Source: Thermoplasmata archaeon
GTDB lineage: Archaea; Thermoplasmatota; Thermoplasmata; Lutacidiplasmatales; UBA184
Reading direction: 5' to 3'
Assembly (NCBI GenBank): GCA_030037695.1
Contig: JASHQF010000130.1
Span: 1-13,827 of the forward strand
DNA: 13,827 nt
The first letter of the stretch is position 1. The number at the start of each line of letters is the position of its first letter. This document shows positions 1 through 6,121 of this stretch, in pieces. The translations under genes and the position numbers were made by a program. The notes under the pieces were generated by a model. The model saw only the letters and a program-made list of their open reading frames with translations, ran no database searches and was not told the DNA's origin.

Positions 1-92
1 GCGGCAGCCGCCGCGGGCGCCGAGAGCCCCACCAGGAGGAGGAGCGACAGCGCCAGGAGGGAACCGAGCCCGACCTCACCCCCGCGAGTCAT
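1..92 (-). CDS. Secreted protein, N-terminal signal peptide only (partial, runs off left edge)
   Basis: An ATG at 90-92 on the minus strand opens a frame with no stop before the window edge. The 30 visible residues are a textbook Sec signal peptide: a short N-terminus with one Arg, a leucine-rich hydrophobic core, then an Ala-rich end (SAPAAAA) fitting a signal peptidase site. A Shine-Dalgarno-like GGAG (plus-strand ctcc, 99-102) sits six bases before the ATG. The mature protein is outside the window, so its function cannot be told; a secreted or cell-surface protein is the only supported statement. It lies 75 bp after the winged-helix regulator gene on the same strand, and that gap holds two operator-like repeats. 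The regulator may therefore control it (inference). Confidence 0.6.
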   Translation of the reverse strand, partial: MTRGGEVGLGSLLALSLLLLVGLSAPAAAA

Positions 93-167
93 CGGTAGCT
101 CCACGATCGCGGAGGACGACCCCGTTTTTGGTCCAAATCCGAAAGCGGTTGGTCCAAACCCGCGGAA
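93..167 (-). promoter_or_regulatory. Intergenic control region with tandem operator-like TTGGTCCAAA repeats
   Basis: The ten bases TTGGTCCAAA occur at 128-137 and again at 149-158, with centres 21 bp apart, which is two turns of the DNA helix. Each core is a palindrome (TTGG-T-CCAA), and the first extends to TTTGG-T-CCAAA. On the minus strand the A-run at 125-129 and the A/T bases near 135-138 are the only TATA-like material before the secreted-protein start at 92, so the repeats overlap the likely promoter. Same-face spacing of two dyads is typical of dimeric regulator binding. The winged-helix protein encoded just upstream is the obvious candidate (inference). The repeats could instead act as RNA structure at the end of the regulator transcript. 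Confidence 0.5.
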
Positions 168-695
168 CTAGGGCCGGAGGATCTCCGACCAGGTGGCGAG
201 CAACCCCTCGACCCATTCGTCGGCGAGGCTCGCCCGGTAGGTCACGAGCAGCCGGAGGACCTGGTCCCGGTCCTCGAGCTCGAATGTGCGGAGGCGGTCA
301 CGGCGGCCGAGGCGGAGCAGCCCGAGGTCGGCGAGACGCCCGAGATGCACGGAGATCCGACCGGCGCTGAGCCCCGTGCCGGCCACGAGCGCCGGGACCG
401 TCGAACCGGGCGCTTCGAGCAGGGCCACCAGAAGGCGTCGGGCCGAGGGGGAGCGGGCGAGGCGGAGCAACCGCCGATCCCCGAGCGGGACGGAGGCGAC
501 GAAGTAGTGGTCCTGGTGCCCGCTCTTCTCACGCTGGAGAAGGTTCGCCTGGCAGAGCCGATCGAGGTGGTAGACCGTCTCCCCCCAGCCGATCCCTGCG
601 GCTCGCTGGACCTCGCGCGCCCCGAGGCCGGGGGCCTCCCGTACCGCTTCGTACACTCGACGTCGCGTCGGGAGGGAGAGCAGGTCCTCCTCCAT
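168..695 (-). CDS. Tandem winged-helix (ArsR-like) transcriptional regulator
   Basis: This 175-residue protein has two winged-helix DNA-binding units. The first (about 1-75) has a helix-turn-helix with the phrase GWGETVYHLDRLCQANLL followed by a wing. The second (about 80-150) repeats the pattern as GLSAGRISVHLGRLADLGLL. Tandem wHTH proteins of this size are common one-component regulators in Thermoplasmatota and haloarchaea. No metal-binding Cys cluster or ligand domain is seen; there is a single Cys at about 48. The gene starts with ATG at 693-695, only 3 bp after the stop of the small membrane protein gene, so the two are almost certainly co-transcribed. Operator-like repeats lie just beyond its stop. 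The fold is confident; the target genes and signal are unknown. Confidence 0.85.
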   Translation of the reverse strand: MEEDLLSLPTRRRVYEAVREAPGLGAREVQRAAGIGWGETVYHLDRLCQANLLQREKSGHQDHYFVASVPLGDRRLLRLARSPSARRLLVALLEAPGSTVPALVAGTGLSAGRISVHLGRLADLGLLRLGRRDRLRTFELEDRDQVLRLLVTYRASLADEWVEGLLATWSEILRP

Positions 696-698
696 CGA

Positions 699-977
699 TC
701 ACGATCGTCGGGGCCAGAGGGTCGTCACGAGGAACAGGCCGGCCGCGATCAGCGCGATCAGGAGCACGGGGAGCTGGGCGTGGCTCCACGACGGGGGGTT
801 CCACGGCAGCTCCCCCCAGACCCACACCGACCCGAGGGCCGCCCAGGCGAGGTTCGCCGCGACCAGGAACAGGAATCGCCCGTCCCGGGCGCGGGACCAG
901 GCGACCGCGGGGGGAGCCGCATTGACGCAGGAGATCCCGACCAGGAGGACCGCGACGAAGAGCTCGACGAGCCCCAC
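699..977 (-). CDS. Small three-TM membrane protein paired with the regulator
   Basis: The frame encodes 92 residues with three hydrophobic segments (about 2-22, 34-54 and 68-88). Trp and Pro residues lie between segments 2 and 3 (GELPWNPPSW). No known enzyme or transporter motif is visible and I do not recognise a named family. The start is GTG at 975-977. A TATA-like CTTAAA (minus strand, 1004-1009) is centred about 29 nt upstream, fitting a leaderless transcript. The winged-helix gene follows after 3 bp. A small membrane protein coupled to a wHTH gene is a recurrent archaeal arrangement, so it may sense or anchor a signal for the regulator, but that is inference. Confidence 0.7.
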   Translation of the reverse strand: MGLVELFVAVLLVGISCVNAAPPAVAWSRARDGRFLFLVAANLAWAALGSVWVWGELPWNPPSWSHAQLPVLLIALIAAGLFLVTTLWPRRS

Positions 978-1003
978 GCCGGGCGCGACGCGCGGCCCGA
1001 CGG

Positions 1004-1009
1004 TTTAAG
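1004..1009 (-). promoter_or_regulatory. TATA-like box for the small membrane protein/regulator operon
   Basis: The minus strand reads CTTAAA inside very GC-rich DNA, centred about 29 nt before the GTG start at 977. This matches an archaeal TATA box feeding a leaderless or nearly leaderless mRNA. Confidence 0.5.
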
Positions 1010-1024
1010 GATTCGCTCGACCGG

Positions 1025-1047
1025 CCCTCCGTCGGGCGGGCGGAGGG
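1025..1047 (-). terminator. Possible terminator hairpin after the SemiSWEET gene
   Basis: CCCTCCG (1025-1031) and CGGAGGG (1041-1047) form a perfect 7-bp stem with a 9-nt loop, about 60 nt beyond the SemiSWEET stop and before the next promoter. No clear T-tract follows on the minus strand, so a terminator role is only tentative. Confidence 0.25.
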
Positions 1048-1107
1048 TCCCATCCCTCGACCCGGAGGCGCCGGGACGACAGGCGTCCGGCCCGCAACGC
1101 CCCGGGT

Positions 1108-1407
1108 TCAGCGACCGGAGCCGGCGCGGTCCGGGCTCGGGGCCCCGCGCCACCGTACGGCGAGAACGACCAGCGTCAGGGAAAGGGCGAGGGTCGCCGC
1201 GTTCGCCAGGACGATCGGGGCGGACCCGATCAGGAGGCCGTACGAGAGCCAGGCCGAGGTCCCGACGGAGAAGACCACGAAGGTAGCGACGGAGATCTCC
1301 TCGGCACGCTTCAGTCGGACCACGCGGACGACCTGGGGGACGAACGCGAACGTCGTGAGCAGGGCGGCGCCGTAACCGATCGCGAGAGCCCACGTCCCGG
1401 GGATCAC
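1108..1407 (-). CDS. SemiSWEET/PQ-loop family sugar transporter
   Basis: This 99-residue protein has three TM segments (about 6-28, 38-58 and 62-85), the single triple-helix bundle of the SemiSWEET family. The signature is clear: a Pro-Gln pair in FVPQVVRVVRLKRAEEIS at 22-39, where the PQ kink gates the transport route, followed by the conserved S-x-x-TF region. An Asn in TM3 (LANAATL, about 69) is at the place used for substrate contact in the family. SemiSWEETs work as homodimers that move small sugars across the membrane down their gradient; the substrate here cannot be told. The GTG start at 1407 is preceded by GAGGTG (plus-strand cacctc, 1415-1420) at 7-nt spacing. The gene appears monocistronic. 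Confidence 0.88.
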   Translation of the reverse strand: MIPGTWALAIGYGAALLTTFAFVPQVVRVVRLKRAEEISVATFVVFSVGTSAWLSYGLLIGSAPIVLANAATLALSLTLVVLAVRWRGAPSPDRAGSGR

Positions 1408-1414
1408 CTGGTGC

Positions 1415-1420
1415 CACCTC
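1415..1420 (-). promoter_or_regulatory. Ribosome binding site of the SemiSWEET gene
   Basis: GAGGTG on the minus strand lies 7 nt before the GTG start and fixes that start. No TATA-like box lies at leaderless distance. The nearest is CTTAAA at 1523-1528, which would leave a leader of roughly 90 nt. Confidence 0.55.
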
Positions 1421-1522
1421 GAACGGGCGGGAGCCGGTCGCGCGGTCCCGGGAACGGGGTTCTGGACCCGACGGGACCGCCTCGATGCTGCGGCACGGAG
1501 GGGTCGGAGTTGCGCCGGCCCC

Positions 1523-1528
1523 TTTAAG
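1523..1528 (-). promoter_or_regulatory. Candidate TATA-like box for the SemiSWEET gene
   Basis: CTTAAA on the minus strand, the same hexamer as before the 977 start, is the only A/T-rich hexamer between the end of the ATL-fusion gene and the SemiSWEET start. It would yield a leadered mRNA, in line with the Shine-Dalgarno site there. Confidence 0.35.
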
Positions 1529-1573
1529 CTGGGAGCGCGAGCCTCAGCGCTTCGGGGCCGGGTCCCCCGTTCT

Positions 1574-2308
1574 TCACCCGTTCGCCCGTGCGGCCTCTTC
1601 TACGAGAGCGACGACGAACGGGAGATCGTGGGGATCGGAGGCGGACACCGCCGCCCACTCCGATGACGGTCCCCGGGTGCGCAACCGCGGATCGAGCGAT
1701 CGCGTGACCCGCTTCTCCCGCAGGAGGGCGCGGCTCAATCGAACGTCGAGGCTGCCGTCGCGGTGAACATGCACGATCTCCCGGTCGCCTACGAAGTACG
1801 CCAGCCCTCCGGCCCACCGCGACGGGCGTTGGATCACCCCAGGGACTCCGGCCACCGCGTGGCGGAGCGCCTCGCGGAACGTTGGCGCGACCCGTTCTGC
1901 GCCGTTCCCCCGACCCCGTCGCGCCGACCCGGGGTCCGGAGGGCGTTGACGGGAACGGGGGGCCGGGCGGCCGCGACGGCCCACATCGAGGGAGACCGTG
2001 CGGGCGTGCGCCGTGTAGCGGGCCCGGCCGAGGTCGACCCGGTCCTTGCGCATCGGAACCCCCTCCCGACGCAGCCGCTGGAGCTGCTCCGCGCCGAGGG
2101 CGACAGACCCGTCGGAGCGGACCACCCGGTGCCAGGGCAGCTCCTCCCGCGTCGTGGCGAGAACGTACCCGACGCGGCGCGGGGAACGGCGGTCGATGTC
2201 GCCGTACGTCGATACGAGGCCAATCGGGATCTCACGGACGTGCTCGATGACCCGGGCCGAGAACTCCCGCCACGTGCGACGGGCGCGCCGTTCCGAGGCT
2301 GACACCAC
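1574..2308 (-). CDS. Alkyltransferase-like (ATL) domain fused to a DUF5519 (luciferase-like) domain
   Basis: This 244-residue protein joins two domains. Residues about 12-98 match the MGMT DNA-binding fold: a VSTYGDI stretch at 32-38, the S-PRRVGYVL arginine-finger region at 42-50, and PWHRVVRSDG at 58-67. The methyl-acceptor Cys of MGMT (PCHRV) is replaced by Trp59, the hallmark of ATL proteins, which bind O6-alkylguanine, flip it out and hand it to nucleotide excision repair. After an Arg/Pro-rich linker (about 105-140), residues 142-241 resemble DUF5519: a GxIxRPSRW start, a YFVGDREIVHVHRDGSLDV core with two His, and a DLPFVVALVEEA end. I do not know the function of DUF5519. The start is GTG at 2308 or the adjacent GTG at 2305. 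The fusion is unusual; no frameshift is needed to explain it. Confidence 0.8.
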   Translation of the reverse strand: MVSASERRARRTWREFSARVIEHVREIPIGLVSTYGDIDRRSPRRVGYVLATTREELPWHRVVRSDGSVALGAEQLQRLRREGVPMRKDRVDLGRARYTAHARTVSLDVGRRGRPAPRSRQRPPDPGSARRGRGNGAERVAPTFREALRHAVAGVPGVIQRPSRWAGGLAYFVGDREIVHVHRDGSLDVRLSRALLREKRVTRSLDPRLRTRGPSSEWAAVSASDPHDLPFVVALVEEAARANG

Positions 2309-2423
2309 CTCCGCGAAGGGGCCGGACGGAACACTCTTTCGACCGCCGGTCCGAACCTCCGCCCCTGGGCGGGGACCCCACGCGGCGCTGGCGCCCGAAC
2401 GTGCTCCCTCTCCGGAGGACCGT

Positions 2424-3179
2424 TTACGATGGTGCGGCCGGCGAGGGGGCTCGAGCCTCGGGACTGCGCAGCAAGAGGAGCGAGACCACGAGCATCCAGA
2501 GCAACGCCGAGCCCAGGAAGATCCGCTCGAGAAGGCCGAAGGCGTCGCGGTCTACGCGGGGCAGGCCCGTCCCGACGAACAGGACGACCAGGGCGACGGC
2601 GGTGAGCACGGCGAGGGCGCGGGCATACGGCCGGATCGCGCCCCAGGGGGGAAACTCCGGCATCGCGTACGATACCGCGAGGCTCCCGACGGCTACGAAC
2701 AGGAACGCGAGCTCGGCGGTGACGAGATGGATCGTCCCGTGGACGGTGGCCGGTCCCGACACGTCGGTCGGGCTAAAGGCGAGGATCAGCGCGCCGACGC
2801 CCCATAGAGCGACGAGGGTGAGCCCGAGCCGGGGCCGCGGCCGGTCGTTCGGCCACGCTCGCGCCAGGCCGAAGACGAAGGCGAACGAGAGGAGGAAGCG
2901 GATCACGAAGTTGAAGCCCATGATCCAGCCGTACGGTCCCACGGCGAGGTCACTCTCCGCCTGGCGGATCGGACTGTAGTGGGGTGGCAGGAGCTGCGCT
3001 ACGACGTCGAGGACGACGTAGACCCCGATCCCGACGACCGTGGCGATCAACGCCTGGCTAGCGCTCCGCGGCCAGCGCTCGCCGGCCGCGGGGGCAGTGT
3101 TCACGGGCCCGCTCCCGGGGTCGGCCCCCATTCGTTCCCACGACGAGGGCGGTCGCTCTGGCAGGACATTCGCTCGCAC
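2424..3179 (-). CDS. DUF998 family membrane protein
   Basis: The frame encodes up to 251 residues with six hydrophobic segments (about 42-64, 84-106, 118-136, 148-171, 187-205 and 217-237). The stretch HYSPIRQAESDLAVGPYGW after TM1 (67-85) is typical of DUF998, an integral membrane family of unknown biochemical role found in archaea and actinobacteria. A conserved-looking His in the H-G-T-I-H-L phrase starts TM4. The N-terminal 40 residues are polar and low complexity. The longest start is GTG at 3179; an internal ATG at 3131 (residue 17) is an alternative and keeps all TM segments. No clear promoter or Shine-Dalgarno site decides between them. The gene stands alone, with gaps of 115 and 208 bp on either side. 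Confidence 0.75.
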   Translation of the reverse strand: MRANVLPERPPSSWERMGADPGSGPVNTAPAAGERWPRSASQALIATVVGIGVYVVLDVVAQLLPPHYSPIRQAESDLAVGPYGWIMGFNFVIRFLLSFAFVFGLARAWPNDRPRPRLGLTLVALWGVGALILAFSPTDVSGPATVHGTIHLVTAELAFLFVAVGSLAVSYAMPEFPPWGAIRPYARALAVLTAVALVVLFVGTGLPRVDRDAFGLLERIFLGSALLWMLVVSLLLLRSPEARAPSPAAPS

Positions 3180-3387
3180 CGCAACCTTTGGCTCCGATAG
3201 CCTCCGCGCGTGTTGCCACAGGCGTCCGGGGGTTGCGAGGGCGTCCCGACCCCTTCCAGCAGGGGGTCGAACAGTCCCTGCCTCTCGTCACCGACCCCGA
3301 GCATCGCCGAACGACCCACCCTCCGTACTTGACGGGAAGGGTGCGCTCGAGGGACGGGCCGGACGTGGCGTGCTGCGCGATGCCGGG
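3180..3387. other. Intergenic gap with an imperfectly explained hairpin
   Basis: These 208 bp lie between the DUF72 stop and the DUF998 start. GACCCC (3248-3253) and GGGGTC (3263-3268) form a 6-bp stem with a 9-nt loop, about 120 nt after the DUF72 stop. Open frames cross the gap on both strands, but none has a supported start or a recognisable product. No tRNA or repeat is seen. Confidence 0.3.
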
Positions 3388-4215
3388 TCAATCGAGGCGC
3401 GCGACGCGACCCCGGCTCGGTGCCGGGGGGGGCTGGAACGCGATCGGGTCGAGCCCGAGCGCCACCCGCAAGTCGTTCACCGACTGCGGGGCGAAGCCCG
3501 CGAAGTGGTTGTTGAAGAACGCGAACCCCTCCTGGACGTTGTCGTCGAGGGCCTTGCGGAACCGCTCCGCCCAACGTTCGACGACCGGGCGGCGGTCGAC
3601 GCGGACCTCCCCGTGCACCTCCGCCGGCACCGTGGTGTGGTCGCCGATGAACCGCAGGTAGACGAGATCCGAGGTCAGGGACGGCGGGATCTCCACGTAG
3701 GTGAGGTACGACCACGCCAGCGCGATCGCCCGATCGGCGAGCGTCCGCTGGAGCTTCTCCCAGGGCTGCCCGACGAACCAGCCGGCTTCGCGCAGCTCGA
3801 CCGCGTAGCGTCGATCCGGCGATAGGGCCTCCAGGACCTCCCCGAGGAACTGTTCCGCCCGGCCCGGCCGCACCCAGGGAGGGAACTGGAGCAGGGTCGG
3901 GCCGAGCTTCGGACCGAGGAGGGCCGCGTGCGCGAGGAACCCCGCGACCTTCTCCCGGTCGACGGGTCGCTTCGGATCGAGGAGGTCCCGCGGGAACTTG
4001 AGCGCGAAGACGAACGGTTCGGGAGTGCTGGACGCCCATCGGCGGAACAGCGACGGACCCGGGTCGCGATAGTACGTGGAATCGATCTCGACGGTGTCCC
4101 ACAGCTTCGCGTACCACGCGAGCCGATCCCCGTCCTTCAGGCCCTCGGGGTAGACCTTGCCCCACCACGCGTCGGACGTCCAGGAGGAGCACCCGATCCG
4201 TGCGGTCCCCGGCAC
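3388..4215 (-). CDS. DUF72 (YecE-like) family protein
   Basis: This 275-residue protein shows the DUF72 layout from end to end: an N-terminal IGCSSWTSDAWWGKVYPEG (7-25), then VEIDSTYYRDP (42-52), VFALKFPRDL (68-77), LLQFPPW (107-113), YAVELREAGW (136-145), LVYLRFIGDH (184-193) and FAFFNNHFAGFAPQSV (251-266). The family has a TIM-barrel-like fold and is widespread, but no accepted reaction is known. Length is normal. The GTG start at 4215 has a strong Shine-Dalgarno sequence AGGAGA (4221-4226) at 5-6 nt, which settles it. The gene reads away from tRNA-Thr on the same strand, with a T6 tract between them, so it is probably separately transcribed. Confidence 0.88.
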   Translation of the reverse strand: MPGTARIGCSSWTSDAWWGKVYPEGLKDGDRLAWYAKLWDTVEIDSTYYRDPGPSLFRRWASSTPEPFVFALKFPRDLLDPKRPVDREKVAGFLAHAALLGPKLGPTLLQFPPWVRPGRAEQFLGEVLEALSPDRRYAVELREAGWFVGQPWEKLQRTLADRAIALAWSYLTYVEIPPSLTSDLVYLRFIGDHTTVPAEVHGEVRVDRRPVVERWAERFRKALDDNVQEGFAFFNNHFAGFAPQSVNDLRVALGLDPIAFQPPPAPSRGRVARLD

Positions 4216-4220
4216 TTTGG

Positions 4221-4226
4221 TCTCCT
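4221..4226 (-). promoter_or_regulatory. Ribosome binding site of the DUF72 gene
   Basis: The minus strand reads AGGAGA, ending 5 nt before the GTG start at 4215. It is the clearest Shine-Dalgarno site in the window and implies a leadered transcript. Confidence 0.6.
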
Positions 4227-4335
4227 ATCGGCGAACGGGGGAGGGGAGCGCATCGTGGTGGCCCGATCCGATCAGGGTCCCCTCAAGGGCGGGTCCCTCC
4301 ATCGATCCTCGCCCGGGGCAACCGGGGGCATTGCG

Positions 4336-4341
4336 AAAAAA
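4336..4341 (-). terminator. T6 tract, probable transcription stop after tRNA-Thr
   Basis: Six consecutive T on the minus strand lie 37 nt after the tRNA 3' end in otherwise GC-rich DNA. Archaeal RNA polymerase stops at such oligo-T runs. It could also be part of an upstream promoter element for the DUF72 gene. Confidence 0.45.
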
Positions 4342-4377
4342 CGGTGCTCTCGACGTGGGCGGACCCCTGGGGGAAGC

Positions 4378-4450
4378 AGCCGCGGGAGGGGTTTGAACCC
4401 TCGACCTGCTCCTTACCAAGGAGCCGCTCTGCCAGCTGAGCCACCGCGGC
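4378..4450 (-). tRNA. tRNA-Thr (anticodon GGU)
   Basis: The minus strand from 4450 to 4378 folds as a complete cloverleaf. It has acceptor arm GCCGCGG/CCGCGGC, D stem GCTC/GAGC, anticodon stem GCTCC/GGAGC around loop TTGGTAA (anticodon GGT), variable loop AGGTC, and T stem GAGGG/CCCTC with loop TTCAAAC. All stems are perfectly paired. The discriminator base is U73, as in archaeal tRNA-Thr, and no CCA is encoded. There is no intron. It reads ACC and ACU codons. The 5' end is only 3 nt after the stop codon of the enoyl-CoA hydratase gene, and a TATA-like GATAAG lies 27 nt upstream inside that gene. Confidence 0.97.
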
Positions 4451-4453
4451 GCG

Positions 4454-5341
4454 TCATCGGCTCGCCGCTCCCCGCTTATCGCCCTTTCTCCCGGCGGGCC
4501 GTTCCGGGCCGCCGGACCAGGGCAAGCCCAGGGATTCCTCCCGCCAGCGCCGGCGGTCCCCCGGCGGGGGCGTCCGCTTGGCGAGGAAGGCGGCCATCCC
4601 CTCGCGCTGGCCCTGGGTTCCGAACAGGCGCGACCACAGGTCGAGCTCGAAGGCGAGACCGTCGTCGACGGAAGGATCGATCGCACGCAGGACCGCGGCC
4701 TTCGCCGCAGCGAGGGCGATCGGGGACCGCTGGGCGAGCTCCTGGGCCAGGGCGAGGGTGGTCGGGAGGAGCTCGGCCCTCGGGACGACCTTCGCGACCA
4801 GCCCCTGCGCGAGCGCTTCCGAGGCGGGGACGGGACGTCCGAGATAGATCCACTCCCGGGCCCGCGTCGCCCCGATCCGCCGGGGTAGGCGCCGGGTCCC
4901 CCCCCACCCGGGCATCACCCCGAGCTGGATCTCAGGCTGTCCGAACTGGGCGTCCTCGCTGGCGATCACGAGGTCGCAGGCGAGGGCGATCTCGCAACCT
5001 CCTCCGAGGCACGCGCCGTGGACGGCGGCGAGCACCGGGAGCGGGAGGCGCTCGATCCGACGGGTGACCGCCTGCCCGCGCCCCCCGTGCCGACGCGCCT
5101 CGGAGGGGCTCATCTCGGCCATCTCGCGGATGTCGGCCCCGGCGGCGAACGCCTTCGGCGCGGCGCTCGCGAGGACGACCGCGCGTACGTCGGGGTCGGC
5201 TTCCGCCTCGTCCAATCGGGCCGAGATCGCCTCGAGGACCGCCGCCGAGAGCACGTTCACCGGGGGATGGTCGATCGTCAGGACCGCCACGGGCCCCTGA
5301 CGCTCCGAGCGGACCCAGGTCGTCGGGGTCGGCTCGGGCAC
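4454..5341 (-). CDS. Enoyl-CoA hydratase/isomerase (crotonase) family protein
   Basis: This 295-residue crotonase-fold enzyme adds water to, or isomerises, enoyl-CoA thioesters in the cytoplasm. The N-terminal strand PVAVLTIDHPPVNVL (17-31), the oxyanion-loop segment KAFAAGADIREM (63-74) and the second oxyanion segment HGACLGGGCEIALACD (108-123) are all present. Both catalytic glutamates of the hydratase are kept: E117 (GGGCE) and E137 (QPEIQLG). GWGGTRRLPR at 145-154 is also typical. The C-terminal 35 residues are a Pro/Arg-rich tail beyond the usual domain. The GTG start at 5341 is chosen because the crotonase domain starts soon after it and a TATA-like box lies 26 nt upstream; the frame stays open further upstream but overlaps the divergent SDR gene. 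The exact substrate is unknown. Confidence 0.88.
   Translation of the reverse strand: MPEPTPTTWVRSERQGPVAVLTIDHPPVNVLSAAVLEAISARLDEAEADPDVRAVVLASAAPKAFAAGADIREMAEMSPSEARRHGGRGQAVTRRIERLPLPVLAAVHGACLGGGCEIALACDLVIASEDAQFGQPEIQLGVMPGWGGTRRLPRRIGATRAREWIYLGRPVPASEALAQGLVAKVVPRAELLPTTLALAQELAQRSPIALAAAKAAVLRAIDPSVDDGLAFELDLWSRLFGTQGQREGMAAFLAKRTPPPGDRRRWREESLGLPWSGGPERPAGRKGDKRGAASR
4475..4480 (-). promoter_or_regulatory. TATA-like box for tRNA-Thr inside the hydratase coding end
   Basis: The minus strand reads GATAAG, centred 27 nt before the tRNA 5' end, within the last codons of the hydratase gene. The same hexamer lies 26 nt before the thioredoxin-fold gene start at 7680, supporting a real promoter element. 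Confidence 0.5.
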
Positions 5342-5364
5342 GCGCGAGCGAGCCGGCCCGCGCT

Positions 5365-5370
5365 CATAAT
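5365..5370. promoter_or_regulatory. Shared TATA-like box between the hydratase and SDR genes
   Basis: CATAAT on plus (ATTATG on minus) is the only A/T-rich hexamer in the 51-bp divergent gap. Its centre is about 26 nt from the SDR ATG at 5393 and about 26 nt from the hydratase GTG at 5341. Either direction would give a leaderless mRNA. Confidence 0.55.
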
Positions 5371-5392
5371 CTCGAGGGCCTTGCCGCGCCCG

Positions 5393-6121
5393 ATGCGGGC
5401 GCTCGTCACCGGCGCCTCCGTCGGGATCGGCCGCGCGACCGCCGTGCGGCTCGCCCGCGACGGTGCGGAGGTCGCCGTCCAGTATCGTTCCCACGCTCGG
5501 GAGGCGGAGTCCGCCTGTCGCGAGATCCGGGACGCGGGGGGAACGGCGTTCGCGATCGCGGCCGATCTCGCCCGAGCGGAGGACGTCGAACGGCTCGCCC
5601 GCACGGTCGCGGAGCGATGGCCCGTGCTCGACATCCTCGTGCTGAACGCCGGGAGCTACCCCCGGGCCCCGTTCCGGGAGCTCGGGCCGGAAGCGTTCGA
5701 GCGCTGCTTCCGGGAGAACGTCTTCGGCTCGGCAGAGCTCGTCCGGCGGCTCCTGCCGCAGCTCGAGGCGGCGCACCCGGGCCGGATCGCGTTCGTCTCG
5801 AGCGTCCTCGCCTTCGACGGTTCCCGGCACGGAGCCCACTACGCTGCGGCGAAGGCGGCGCTGCTCGGCCTCGGGCGATCGCTCGCCCGCGAGCTCGCCC
5901 CCCGCGTCCGCGTCAACACGGTCGCTCCGGGCGCGATCGACACGGCGATCCTCGCCGACGACACCCCCGAACTCCGCGCGGAGCGGGAGCGCCGGATCCC
6001 GCTCGGCCGTATCGGGCGTCCGGAGGAGGTCGCCGACGCGATCGCCTTCGTCGTCTCCGATCGGGCGTCGTACCTTACCGGGACGACGATCCACGTCAAC
6101 GGGGGGTCGCGGATCGGATGA
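5393..6121 (+). CDS. Short-chain dehydrogenase/reductase (classical SDR, FabG-like)
   Basis: This 242-residue protein is a complete classical SDR. The Rossmann motif TGASVGIG is at 6-13, NAG at 85-87, the catalytic Ser in VSSV (135-138), and the Tyr-x-x-x-Lys pair at Y150 and K154, followed by VAPGAIDT at 177-184 and the C-terminal YLTGTTIHVNGG. It should reduce or oxidise a carbonyl/hydroxyl with NAD(P)H. An Arg after the first strand (YRSHAR, 31-36) favours NADPH. A FabG-like ketoreductase role is possible, especially beside a hydratase, but many SDRs look alike. The ATG at 5393 has a TATA-like box 26 nt upstream. Its stop overlaps the nop5 start as ATGA at 6118-6121. Confidence 0.9.
   Translation: MRALVTGASVGIGRATAVRLARDGAEVAVQYRSHAREAESACREIRDAGGTAFAIAADLARAEDVERLARTVAERWPVLDILVLNAGSYPRAPFRELGPEAFERCFRENVFGSAELVRRLLPQLEAAHPGRIAFVSSVLAFDGSRHGAHYAAAKAALLGLGRSLARELAPRVRVNTVAPGAIDTAILADDTPELRAERERRIPLGRIGRPEEVADAIAFVVSDRASYLTGTTIHVNGGSRIG

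Noticed and set aside
345..1286. A 313-codon frame on the plus strand opposite the regulator and membrane-protein genes
   Set aside because: It is antisense to two well-supported genes, very rich in Arg/Gly/Asp/Glu, has no recognisable domain, and has no promoter at its start.
2359..2372. CCGCC/GGCGG hairpin beyond the DUF998 stop as a terminator
   Set aside because: It is a 5-bp stem with a 4-nt loop in GC-rich DNA and no T-tract follows; such stems occur by chance.
3101..4192. A 363-codon minus-strand frame over the DUF72 gene, extending into the 3180-3387 gap
   Set aside because: Within the DUF72 gene it is an out-of-frame shadow. The part in the gap reads as plausible codons but has no start, no Shine-Dalgarno site and no family match.
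5342..6094. An N-terminal extension of the enoyl-CoA hydratase frame by 251 codons
   Set aside because: The extension is antisense to the SDR gene and has no crotonase or other domain. The GTG at 5341 with a TATA-like box 26 nt upstream is the better start.
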